Shown here piece by piece: positions 6,719 to 14,605 of a DNA stretch of 33,402 nt. Below the pieces are notes generated by a model, which saw nothing but the letters and a program-made list of their open reading frames with translations, did not search any database and was not told the DNA's origin. Positions within the stretch are counted from its first letter, which is position 1. Each line of letters starts with the position of its first letter. The translations under genes were made by a program, and so were the position numbers. The stretch comes from Nitriliruptoraceae bacterium (GTDB lineage: Bacteria; Actinomycetota; Nitriliruptoria; Nitriliruptorales; Nitriliruptoraceae): NCBI GenBank assembly GCA_020832455.1, contig JAFIEQ010000033.1, positions 1-33,402 of the forward strand. The letters are read 5' to 3'.

Positions 6719-9700
6719 TCATGGCTCCACCGCGTCGGGCTCGTCACACGCGGGGTCATCCGCAGACAGGTCCGGATCCCGATCGCACGGCTCGGACTCC
6801 GGCGGCTCTTCTACCGGTGGTTCCGGCTCCTCTGGCTCCTCCGGCTCTTCGGGAGGCTCCTCGGGCTCGGGCTCAGGCTCGACGCACTTGCTGTCCCCTT
6901 GAAGGATCGTGTCGTTCCACGGACAGGTAACACACAGTTTGTCGTCGGCCGATAAGTCCGGATTGAGCGCGCAAACAGGCACACACGGAAGCTGGGCTGT
7001 ACCGCCGGGGATCGCGCAGATGTTCGTGTCCTCGGTGACGGAGAACGACTTTCCGCCTGACAACCGGAGTCCGTAGGTGATGTTGGCGCGACCGTTGTCG
7101 AGGTCCTGCCGCCCATACTCCATTCGGTGCGACGATTCGCTGCACTCGACAGCGCGACCGCCGGTCACTTCGATCTCCCAGACTGAAGTCCCGGACTCCG
7201 AGCTCGGAACTCGACACCCGAGACCACTGCGGTTGTGTGTGATCACAACTCGTCGATTCCCGGCGCCCTGGCCGCGGTACTCGCCGGTTCGCGCCCCCTT
7301 CAATGCCTCGACAACGCGAGGACCGACGCGGTCCACGACGCCATTCCTGACCGGCGTGAGATCCAGTTTGGACTTGCGGGGCACCACCGTCGTGCCGTCC
7401 GTGCCCCTCAGCCGCGGTGCGATGGTGCACGCGCCTGCGATGTCGAAGACTGCCGGTGTGGTGACGGTGAAGGTGACGTTGTTGCCATCAATCGACGCGC
7501 CCGAGGCAGTCGGAGTCGAGGGCAAGCCGTCCCACCGCTGGCAGGTCACCTCGGCGCTGACCGAGTCGACCTTGTCGGTGCGCACATCATCCGCAAGACC
7601 CGGGATCGAAACCCGCGCGGTGATGGCATCGGCGTTGCCGCCCGTGACGGTGGCGCCCGCCTGCGTCAACTCCGTCACCGCCCAGTCACACGCGGCCGGC
7701 ACACCGGTGATCCTGGACGTGTGCCGCTCCAGGGCGGAGCCACCTCGACGCGGGGTGAGCTCCACGGTCCACCCGCTCAGCTCGCAGCGGGCCACCTCGA
7801 AGCTCGCCGACCCGCCCAGCGCGACGCTGCGGGCGCCGGTGCTCGAGCTGGAGCGCACCAGCCGGGCGGAGACGTCGTCGTAGCGCGAGGTCCCGAACAG
7901 CCGCGTCAACGCGGCGCTACGCGACGGGGCCTGCAGCGACATCGAGGTGGTCCGACCCGACAGCGACACGGCCACGGAGGTGTCCCCGCGGGCGACGTTG
8001 CGGCCCGGCCGGGTCGACTCCGTGCACGAGCCGGCCTGCACCCGCTCGGAGGTGAACCCGGCGGCGCTGGCCGCCACCGTGAACCGCACGCTGCGTCCGA
8101 GCAGGTCCGTGCCCTGGAAGCCGTTGCCGGAGATGTCGTAGCTCACGCTGCGCTCGCCCGCGCCCAACCGGTGGGTCTGGCGGCTGAGGCTGTCGCCGTC
8201 GCACCCCTCGACGGTGACCTCGAAGGCCTCCGGTCGCTGCTCGCAGCTGCGGTCGTCCAGGCACGACCCCCAGCTGATGTTCCACACCCCGGAGGACGAC
8301 AGGCTGGCGGAGACGTTGCCGGGCGCGGCCGGGGTCGCGGGCGGCGTGGAGATCGTCATCGCGTTGCTCGGATCCGAGCGCACCCCCTGTTTGACCGCCG
8401 TCACCACGAACCGGTAGCTGCGCCCGGGGCGGGTGGTGACCGTGGTCGCCAACCGGTTGCTGCCCCCGTCGCGGTCGACCAGTTCCTCCGTGCGCTCCTC
8501 CGAGCAGCCGGATCCGTCGCTCGCGACCAGGCAGACATCGATGAGGTAACGGTCCGGCAGGCAGCGCCCACCCGACCAGGTCCACTCCGCGCGCACCGAC
8601 CGGTCACCCTGTGCCTCGAGGTCCTCGAGGGTCGGGGCGACCACGGCGGTGACCTCCTCCTCGGCACAGACGTCGGTGAGGTCCTCGTCGACCTCGGCGA
8701 TGCCCAGGCCAGCCTCGGCGAACTCGTCCTCGATCGACTCCGGCGAGCCGTCCTCGGCGTCATCGCGTTCCGGCTCGTTCGGGTCGTCGAGGTCCTCGGG
8801 CTCGTCGGACTCCTGGTCCTCGAGCTCGTCGCGGAACTCCTCGATGGCCTGCTCGATCTCCACCGTGAAGTCGCTGTCGGGCGCCGCGCCCTTGTCGACG
8901 CTCCACGGACCGCCGGGCGCGCAGTTGCCCTCGAGGTCGTCGAGCCCCTCGCTCATGTCGATGACGCAGTCGAACTGCGACGCGGGCTGGTGCAGGTGGA
9001 TCAGCGACCCGGCGGACAGCGGCTGGACCACCTGTGCCAGGTCGGGCCACGCCTCCGGCCCGTCGATGCAGGCCGGCTCGTCGGGCTGGCGGCCGATGCT
9101 GCCGGCGAGCTCCCCGTCCTCGTCGATGACGTGGTAGCGCAGCTCGCCACCGGTGTCGGTGAGCAGCGCGGTCGCCTCGGGGTGCAACACCGCCGAGGTG
9201 ACGACGTCGCCCGCGTGCCCGCCCGAGGTGGTCGTCAGCTCCACCCGATCCCGGCGCGGCATGGCGACCACCAGCTGGTCGGGGGCATCGCCGGACCGCA
9301 GCACGAACCCGGGCCGACGCGAGGTGTCCGCGCTGGCTGCCTCGACCGCCACACCGCCGGTCCCGACGTTCAGGACCTGCGGCTCCGCGGCGGGGCTCGC
9401 CCAGGCACGGATCTCCAGCTGCCCGTCCGACCCGAAGGCGCCGTAGACCGCGTCGGCGTCGCGGGCGAGCACCCCACCGGACAGCCCCTGGTCGAGTTCC
9501 TCCCACCGCTCGGCGGGATCGACCGCGGCGTCGTAGGTCCACACGGTGCCGTCGTCGGCAGCGACCCACAGCACGCCGTCGTGCGCGACCGCGGTGCCGG
9601 CGATCGCTGCCGGGGCATCCAGCGTGACGCCCTCGGGGGCCTGCGAGGCGCTGAGCTCCGCATCGTCCGCGGTCAGCGTGCCCACATCCAGGGGGATCGC

Positions 9701-10258
9701 GGTGACCCGGGTGTCGGCCCCGCGGAACACCAGGTAGGCCCCGTGGTCGGCCGGCACGATGCGCGCCGGCCGCTGCGCGAGCCCGTCGGGCAGCCCGAAG
9801 GAACGGAAGGTCTGCGGCGGGCTGTCCGGACCGGTCGGCGCCAGGGTGGGCAGACCCGTCGTGCGCAGGATCGACACCCGCAGCTCGCCCTCCTCGATCC
9901 GGACGAAGAACGTCCCGACCGGGGTGTCGGTGATGCTGACCTCACGCGCGGCTTCGAGGACGACCGGGTCGTCCACGCCGAGCAGCCCGTCCACCGCCCG
10001 CAACGCGCGGGTCGCCTCGCCGGCGGCCACGTCCACGATCGTCGGGGCGGTGCACAACGCCTGCACGGTGACGATGGGGCGGACCACCTCGGCGGTGGCG
10101 GGACGGCTGGGCTCCCCGAGCACCAGCGTCGTGGCGAGCATCCCGAACACGGCCGCACCGACCGCGACACGCGCGGTCACCGTCCGACGGAACCACGCCG
10201 TCGCCCCGGACCCTGTCGCCACCCGCTGCCCCGTCTCGCAACTGCCCCAGGGACGCAC
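6719..10258 (-). CDS. Large secreted FN3-domain surface protein
   Basis: A 1179-residue exported or membrane-anchored protein. A basic N-terminus is followed by one hydrophobic helix at about 28-48, then a beta-propeller-like region (about 60-450) with repeats such as VLWVAADDGTVWTYD, a very acidic segment (about 470-535), two fibronectin type III-like domains with extra cysteines (about 538-640 and 640-745), further Cys-containing beta-rich regions, and a Pro/Glu-rich tail. Near the C-terminus a Cys-flanked motif, C-x3-PDLSADD-x2-C, occurs twice. It lies upstream of and in the same direction as MoxR, DUF58 and the transglutaminase-like gene, an arrangement familiar in actinobacteria, so it is a plausible client of that machinery (inference). 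GTG 10258 is the longest start; GTG 10222 is an alternative and neither has a strong ribosome site. The 3' third has lower G+C than its surroundings. Ligand and function are unknown. Confidence 0.8.
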   Translation of the reverse strand: MRPWGSCETGQRVATGSGATAWFRRTVTARVAVGAAVFGMLATTLVLGEPSRPATAEVVRPIVTVQALCTAPTIVDVAAGEATRALRAVDGLLGVDDPVVLEAAREVSITDTPVGTFFVRIEEGELRVSILRTTGLPTLAPTGPDSPPQTFRSFGLPDGLAQRPARIVPADHGAYLVFRGADTRVTAIPLDVGTLTADDAELSASQAPEGVTLDAPAAIAGTAVAHDGVLWVAADDGTVWTYDAAVDPAERWEELDQGLSGGVLARDADAVYGAFGSDGQLEIRAWASPAAEPQVLNVGTGGVAVEAASADTSRRPGFVLRSGDAPDQLVVAMPRRDRVELTTTSGGHAGDVVTSAVLHPEATALLTDTGGELRYHVIDEDGELAGSIGRQPDEPACIDGPEAWPDLAQVVQPLSAGSLIHLHQPASQFDCVIDMSEGLDDLEGNCAPGGPWSVDKGAAPDSDFTVEIEQAIEEFRDELEDQESDEPEDLDDPNEPERDDAEDGSPESIEDEFAEAGLGIAEVDEDLTDVCAEEEVTAVVAPTLEDLEAQGDRSVRAEWTWSGGRCLPDRYLIDVCLVASDGSGCSEERTEELVDRDGGSNRLATTVTTRPGRSYRFVVTAVKQGVRSDPSNAMTISTPPATPAAPGNVSASLSSSGVWNISWGSCLDDRSCEQRPEAFEVTVEGCDGDSLSRQTHRLGAGERSVSYDISGNGFQGTDLLGRSVRFTVAASAAGFTSERVQAGSCTESTRPGRNVARGDTSVAVSLSGRTTSMSLQAPSRSAALTRLFGTSRYDDVSARLVRSSSSTGARSVALGGSASFEVARCELSGWTVELTPRRGGSALERHTSRITGVPAACDWAVTELTQAGATVTGGNADAITARVSIPGLADDVRTDKVDSVSAEVTCQRWDGLPSTPTASGASIDGNNVTFTVTTPAVFDIAGACTIAPRLRGTDGTTVVPRKSKLDLTPVRNGVVDRVGPRVVEALKGARTGEYRGQGAGNRRVVITHNRSGLGCRVPSSESGTSVWEIEVTGGRAVECSESSHRMEYGRQDLDNGRANITYGLRLSGGKSFSVTEDTNICAIPGGTAQLPCVPVCALNPDLSADDKLCVTCPWNDTILQGDSKCVEPEPEPEEPPEEPEEPEEPEPPVEEPPESEPCDRDPDLSADDPACDEPDAVEP

Positions 10259-10493
10259 CGCACCGGTGTGTCCGCCGACGCGCGAACGCTACCGCGTCAG
10301 CGCCACTCGTGGCGTCCCGTGCGCTCTACGCGGTCGGATGCGGCCCGACCGTTCACCCGGCGGACCCGCCGCCGCCCGGGCGCCGTCGCCGTCGACGGCG
10401 CTGCGGGGCGTGGTAGACAGGCCATGGGTCCGAACCACCGACCGCAGCGGGGGGACCACCTCACCGTCGTCGGTGGACGCCGAACGGGGGAAC
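10259..10493. other. Divergent intergenic region
   Basis: These 235 bp separate the FN3-protein gene (minus) from the hydrolase gene (plus) and must hold promoters for both unless the start sites are wrong. I can read no convincing -35/-10 pair. A continuous open frame crosses it on the plus strand, but its translation is Arg/Pro/Ser-rich and matches no family. Confidence 0.4.
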
Positions 10494-11720
10494 GTGGACG
10501 TGCATCCGAGGATGGCGGAGCGACTCGGGGTCCGGCAGTGTCGGCGACCCGTGACGCCAGGTTCGAGCGACCGCTTCGACCTGGCGTACGTCCGCAGCGC
10601 GGTGAACGCCGAGCGCAGCGAGGGCCCCCCGGTGCTCATGGTGCCGGGCGGTCCCGGACTGGGATCGATCGTGCCGTTCGTGCGCCTACGCGAGGAGGCG
10701 CGGCGGCGTGGGCTGGACGTGGTGATGGTCGAGCACCGCGGCGTGGGGTTCTCCCGCCACACCGGGGACGGCCGGGACCTTCCGCCGGAAGCCATGACCC
10801 TGACGCAGGCAGCCGACGACCTCGCCGCGGTGCTCGACGACGCCGGGATCGAGCAGGTCGTGGTGTACGGCACCTCGTACGGGAGCTACCTGGCGCAGTT
10901 GTTCGGTGCGCGCCATCCGGGACGGATCGCCGCCATGGTGCTGGATGCCCCGGTGGTGCGCGCGGGTGACCACGACCGCCGGCGGACGCACCTGCGCTCG
11001 TTGCTGTGGCACGGGGAGACGTCCGAGACCCGGCGCGCGGCCGAACTGCTGCGTGCCTGCATCGCCCAGGGACGGCTCGACCCCGCGACCGCGACCACCG
11101 TGGTGCAGCCGGTGTACGAGTTCGGGGGCCCCGCCACCCTGGAGCGTCTGCTCGCGTTACGCCTCGACGGACGCGGCGAGCGGCTCTGGGCGCACATCAC
11201 CGAGATGGCCACCCAGGAGATCACGGAGAACGCACCGCCGGTGAGCGAGTTCGACCTCGTCGGGCGGATCGCCTTCCGGGAGCTCGGCTTCGCGCCCGTG
11301 CCGGACGGCGAACCGCTGGACGTCGACCTGCCCATGGTCGAGGCTGCGCCACGGTTCGAGCCGTTCGCGGGCGAGCCGGTCGATCTGGTCGCGGCGCTGG
11401 CGGACGTGCGCTGGCCCGTCACGGTCGTGCGGGGCGAGCGCGACCTGCGTAGCCCGCCAGCCGTCGCCCGCCAGATCGAGGCGGGGGTGCCCGACGCGGT
11501 GTCGGTCACGCTGCCCGACACCGGCCACAGCGCGATGGACACCCATCCGCTGGCCGCCCTCCACGTCGCCCACGCCGCCCAGGTCGGCGGCCAGCGGCGC
11601 CTGCCGGCGCTCGCGCCCCGGATCGCCGCGCTCCCACGGCCCGCCGCGGTCCGGGCCCCCGCGGCCCTGTTGCGCACGAGCATCGCCCTGCACCGCCTGC
11701 GTCGGGCGAGCCGCAGCTGA
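10494..11720 (+). CDS. Alpha/beta hydrolase, proline-iminopeptidase-like (S33)
   Basis: An alpha/beta-hydrolase of about 408 residues. Near the N-terminus is the oxyanion motif VPGGPGLGS, then VEHRGVGFS, the nucleophile elbow GTSYG (G-x-S-x-G), an acid candidate in ERDLRSPP and the catalytic His in DTGHSAMD. The GGPG motif and layout fit peptidase family S33 (prolyl or tripeptidyl aminopeptidase type), but substrate cannot be told from sequence; an esterase is possible. No signal peptide is evident. GTG 10494 follows a GGGGG run; GTG 10500 and ATG 10512 are equally possible. An open frame reaches back to 9759, but that part is antisense to the FN3 gene. It stands alone, with the first dyad element beginning just after its stop. 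Confidence 0.85.
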   Translation: MDVHPRMAERLGVRQCRRPVTPGSSDRFDLAYVRSAVNAERSEGPPVLMVPGGPGLGSIVPFVRLREEARRRGLDVVMVEHRGVGFSRHTGDGRDLPPEAMTLTQAADDLAAVLDDAGIEQVVVYGTSYGSYLAQLFGARHPGRIAAMVLDAPVVRAGDHDRRRTHLRSLLWHGETSETRRAAELLRACIAQGRLDPATATTVVQPVYEFGGPATLERLLALRLDGRGERLWAHITEMATQEITENAPPVSEFDLVGRIAFRELGFAPVPDGEPLDVDLPMVEAAPRFEPFAGEPVDLVAALADVRWPVTVVRGERDLRSPPAVARQIEAGVPDAVSVTLPDTGHSAMDTHPLAALHVAHAAQVGGQRRLPALAPRIAALPRPAAVRAPAALLRTSIALHRLRRASRS

Positions 11721-11721
11721 C

Positions 11722-11764
11722 CTACCCGATTCCGGGTAGTCCAGGCACGCCGATACCGGGTAGG
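11722..11764 (+). promoter_or_regulatory. Dyad element upstream of first USP/antiporter cassette (copy 1)
   Basis: CTACC (11722-11726), seven bases, then GGGTAGTCC (11734-11742) form an inverted repeat, and a third half-site GGTAGG lies at 11759-11764. The same three blocks at identical spacing (37 bp from first to third) occur before the second cassette at 16813-16855. Downstream, CACGCT (11785-11790) and GGGACGG (11806-11812) also recur at the same or nearly the same offset. The seven bases inside the dyad are completely different between copies, which argues for selection on the arms. The likely reading is an operator, perhaps for the response regulator encoded between the two cassettes. 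Confidence 0.7.
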
Positions 11765-11815
11765 CAGGGCCGCGACCGCCACCTCACGCTGTTGAGTCCC
11801 ACGCTGGGACGGACC

Positions 11816-12442
11816 TTGCCCGAAGTCGTCGCGCTCGTCATCGCCCTCGCGGTGGTCCTCGCGTTGGTCGTCCACCGACGGCGGGGGGCCCACGACCGCG
11901 ATCCGCAGGCCACGTCCGCGGGCGTCGGACGTCAGGTCCTGCTCGCCGTCGCCCACCCGGCCTCGGCGGAGGGACTCGCCGACCTCGGGTGGCCGGCACC
12001 CGGCGAGGACGGGCGCAGCTCGCGGATCATGACAGCGGTCTCGGACAGTCCAGCCCCGCTGGTCATCGCGCGGCTCCAGGGCTACCGGTGGCAGCGTGTC
12101 CGGCTGTGCGGTGCCCCCGATGCCGATGCCGACCCCGACCCCGGGTGGGGCGCCTCGATGCGCCTCGCGGCCGACCTGGGCGCCCGGATCGGTGGCGCCG
12201 AGGACGTCCCCGTCGTCGACGGGGCGTCGGATGCGGGCACGACCCCTGAACGCGCTTCCGAACTGCGGGTGATCGCGGTCGCGCCGGACCACGACGCGGT
12301 CCGCCGAGCACTCGAGGACGCCGAGCCGCTCGGTGACCTCGTCCTCGCCCTGTGCCACGGCCCGCAGGCGCGGGACCATCGCCCGCTGCTGGCGTCCGCC
12401 ACGCGGCTCTACGACCCGGCGGCCTCGTCGCCGGCGCACTGA
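11816..12442 (+). CDS. Membrane-anchored USP-like protein, internally deleted paralogue
   Basis: A 208-residue protein with one N-terminal membrane helix (about 3-20) and a cytoplasmic region related to universal stress proteins. It is a paralogue of the 281-residue protein at 16909-17754: both share the anchor, a VLLAVAHPAS/VLVAVSHPAS strand, an LGWP segment, a LARLQGY segment and the closing DLVLALCHGP/DVVLAVCHGP strand. Compared with that copy about 78 residues are missing in frame between the first strand and LGWP, removing most of the first USP lobe. The start is uncertain: TTG 11816 lines up with the ATG of the paralogue and follows GGGACGG, while TTG 11792 would add eight residues. The gene is 13 bp upstream of the first antiporter and likely co-transcribed with it. 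It may act as a membrane-bound regulatory partner of the antiporter (inference). Confidence 0.75.
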   Translation: MPEVVALVIALAVVLALVVHRRRGAHDRDPQATSAGVGRQVLLAVAHPASAEGLADLGWPAPGEDGRSSRIMTAVSDSPAPLVIARLQGYRWQRVRLCGAPDADADPDPGWGASMRLAADLGARIGGAEDVPVVDGASDAGTTPERASELRVIAVAPDHDAVRRALEDAEPLGDLVLALCHGPQARDHRPLLASATRLYDPAASSPAH

Positions 12443-12443
12443 C

Positions 12444-12449
12444 CAGGAG
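12444..12449 (+). promoter_or_regulatory. Shine-Dalgarno site of antiporter 1
   Basis: CAGGAG six bases before GTG 12456. The same CAGGAG-N6-GTG layout precedes the second antiporter at 17818-17830, and both set the start codon well inside longer open frames or just after the previous gene. Confidence 0.7.
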
Positions 12450-12455
12450 CCGCCC

Positions 12456-14528
12456 GTGTCCTTCGATCTCCCGAGCCTGCCCTTCGAGGACGCCGGCCTC
12501 GTGTTCGTCGTGCTCACGGCGGCGATCCTGCTCGCACCCATCCTGGCACGCCGCGCCCGCCTGCCCGAGGTCGTGGTGGTCGTGCTCGTCGGCTTCGCCA
12601 TCGGGCCCACCGGGCTCGGTCTGCTGGAACGCGACGGCGTGGTCGAGACGCTCGGCACCGTGGGCCTGCTCTACCTGATGTTCGTCGCAGGACTGGAGCT
12701 CGACCTCGACGACTTCATCGACCACCGGCGCGACTCGCTCGGGTTCGGCGCGGCGACCTTCGTCACCCCGATGGCGCTCGGCACGGTGACGTCCTTGGCG
12801 CTCGGCTACGACCTGTTGGCATCGCTGTTGCTCGCCTCGTGCTGGGCGTCGCACACCCTGGTCACCTACCCGGTGTTCCAACGGGTCGGGACCGTCGCGA
12901 ACCGCGCGGTCGCCACCTCCGTCGGTGCCACGATCATCACCGACACCGCCGCGTTGCTGGTCCTCGCGGTGGTCGCGCGGGCACACCAGGGGGACCTCAC
13001 CCCCGTGTTCTGGGCGACGCTGCTGCCCTCGCTCGCCGTGGTGACCGCTGGCGTGGTCGCCGGGCTGCCGCGCCTGGCACGCCGGTTCTTCTCGGGGTGG
13101 GGGCAGGACCGCTCCCTGCGGTTCCTGTTCGTGCTGGTCTCGTTGTTCGCCGTCGCCTCGTTGTTCGAACTGATCGGGATCGAAGCGATCGTCGGGGCGT
13201 TCCTGGCCGGTCTCGCCCTCAACCGCAGCGTGCCCAACGGCGGGCCGCTGATGGAACGCATCGACTTCTTCGGCGCGACCCTGTTCATCCCCCTGTTCCT
13301 CATCGCGACGGGGATGCTGATCGACCTGCAGGTCCTCACCGAACCACGCACGCTGCTGGTCGGTGCGGTGTTCACCACGGTCGCGCTGGTGTCGAAGTTC
13401 CTGGCCGCCTTCGGCACCGGGAAGGTGCTGGGCTACGACGGCGCGGAGATCGGCGCGATGTTCTCGCTGTCGGCGGCCCAGGCCGCCGCGACGCTCGCCG
13501 CCATCGTCGTGGGCCTGAGCGTCGGGCTGTTGGACGAGAGCACCGTCAACGCCGTCATGATGGTCATCCTCGTGACCTGCGTGGTCTCGCCCGCGGCCGC
13601 CAGTCGCTACGCGGCCCGGCTGCCGCGCCCCGAGACCGACCGCGACCTCGGCGACGTCGTCATCGTGCCGCTCGCGAACCCGCGCACCGCCCCGCAGTTG
13701 ATGCGGATCGCGACGTCGTTCGCACGCGCCGACGGCGGCCTCGTCGTGCCCGTGATGGTCGTGCCGTCGGCATCGGAACGGGCGCAGCTCGATGCGGCCC
13801 GCGACCTCGAGGGCGAGGTCACCGAGGTGGCACAGTCCGCCGGCGCCGAGGCGCGACCGGTCCTGCGGATCGATTCCACGCCAGCCGCCGGGGTCGCCCA
13901 CACGGTGGTGGAACAACGGGGTTCGCTGCTCGTGATGGGGTGGACCGGCGAGACCAGCCGACGTGACGCGGTCTTCGGGGGGATCATCGACGACGTGCTG
14001 TCGAGCACGGCGGTGCCCACCCTGGTCGTCCACGACGCCGGTGCTCCCGTGGAACGCATCCTGATGGTGGTGGACGAGAGCGTCACCACCCCGGCCGGGG
14101 CGCCCGCCATGGATCTCGCTGCCACGACCGCGAAGGTGCTCGGGCGTGAGCGTGGGGTGAGCATCGAGGTGGTCACCAACCGACAGGACCGGTCGGTGGA
14201 CGAACGCGTCGGCGCACGACTCGACGTGCCCATCCAGCACGACCCGCGGCGGCGTGCGGTCGCGGTCAAGGACCTCGCCCGACCCGGTGATCTGCTGATC
14301 GTCCCGAGCATCGGTGATCGCCCGAGCCTGCGCGCCGTCGCCGCTCGCGTCGCCCTGGCCGCGCCGGAGGGTGCGTCGCTGATCGTCGCACTGGACAACT
14401 CCGCCACCGTCAACGGCGACGAGGTCGTGCCGCGCGCCGACCAGCGGGAACCGACGCGGCGCGCACGTGGGCGGCTGGCCCCACCCACGGTCGCCGAGGA
14501 CGTGCCCGTCCACCCCCACGTCGAGTGA
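12456..14528 (+). CDS. CPA2 cation/proton antiporter with C-terminal USP domains (copy 1)
   Basis: A 690-residue monovalent cation:proton antiporter of the CPA2 (KefB/NapA-like) family in the cytoplasmic membrane. About 12-13 helices fill residues 10-390, with the typical MFVAGLELDL segment in the third or fourth helix. In the unwound-helix region it reads Ile-Thr-Asp163; this Asp corresponds to the second Asp of the NapA/NhaA DD motif, so cation/H+ exchange is plausible. Two tandem USP-like domains follow (about 395-530 and 530-680). The first has a Gly-x2-Gly-x9-Gly pattern starting at Gly495 but ends in Gly instead of the Ser/Thr usual in ATP-binding USPs. Start GTG 12456 has a good ribosome site. 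It ends over a possible GTG of the histidine kinase, so usp, antiporter, kinase and regulator probably form one operon. The cation is unknown. Confidence 0.92.
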   Translation: MSFDLPSLPFEDAGLVFVVLTAAILLAPILARRARLPEVVVVVLVGFAIGPTGLGLLERDGVVETLGTVGLLYLMFVAGLELDLDDFIDHRRDSLGFGAATFVTPMALGTVTSLALGYDLLASLLLASCWASHTLVTYPVFQRVGTVANRAVATSVGATIITDTAALLVLAVVARAHQGDLTPVFWATLLPSLAVVTAGVVAGLPRLARRFFSGWGQDRSLRFLFVLVSLFAVASLFELIGIEAIVGAFLAGLALNRSVPNGGPLMERIDFFGATLFIPLFLIATGMLIDLQVLTEPRTLLVGAVFTTVALVSKFLAAFGTGKVLGYDGAEIGAMFSLSAAQAAATLAAIVVGLSVGLLDESTVNAVMMVILVTCVVSPAAASRYAARLPRPETDRDLGDVVIVPLANPRTAPQLMRIATSFARADGGLVVPVMVVPSASERAQLDAARDLEGEVTEVAQSAGAEARPVLRIDSTPAAGVAHTVVEQRGSLLVMGWTGETSRRDAVFGGIIDDVLSSTAVPTLVVHDAGAPVERILMVVDESVTTPAGAPAMDLAATTAKVLGRERGVSIEVVTNRQDRSVDERVGARLDVPIQHDPRRRAVAVKDLARPGDLLIVPSIGDRPSLRAVAARVALAAPEGASLIVALDNSATVNGDEVVPRADQREPTRRARGRLAPPTVAEDVPVHPHVE

Positions 14529-14593
14529 CCGACGCGGGCCGGCACCGGCGGACGTCCGATGGCGAGCGGACCCCAGTACCGTTCCGCGAGGAC

Positions 14594-14598
14594 GGAGG
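14594..14598 (+). promoter_or_regulatory. Shine-Dalgarno site of the histidine kinase
   Basis: GGAGG seven bases before GTG 14606. It favours this start over the GTG at 14525 that overlaps the antiporter stop. Confidence 0.6.
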
Positions 14599-14605
14599 AC
14601 GGGCG

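Noticed and set aside
9759..10493. N-terminal extension of the hydrolase frame
   Set aside because: The extension overlaps the FN3 gene on the other strand and shows no hydrolase features; family homology begins after about 10560.
7235..10969. Very long plus-strand open frame opposite the FN3 gene
   Set aside because: It is antisense to a gene with clear domains, its translation is Arg/Gly/Ala/His-rich without family motifs, and long antisense frames are expected at this G+C.
12063..14519. Long minus-strand open frame opposite the first antiporter (and a similar one at 13607-16096)
   Set aside because: The opposite strand encodes a clear CPA2 antiporter and a histidine kinase with ribosome sites; these frames give only His/Asp/Arg-rich translation.
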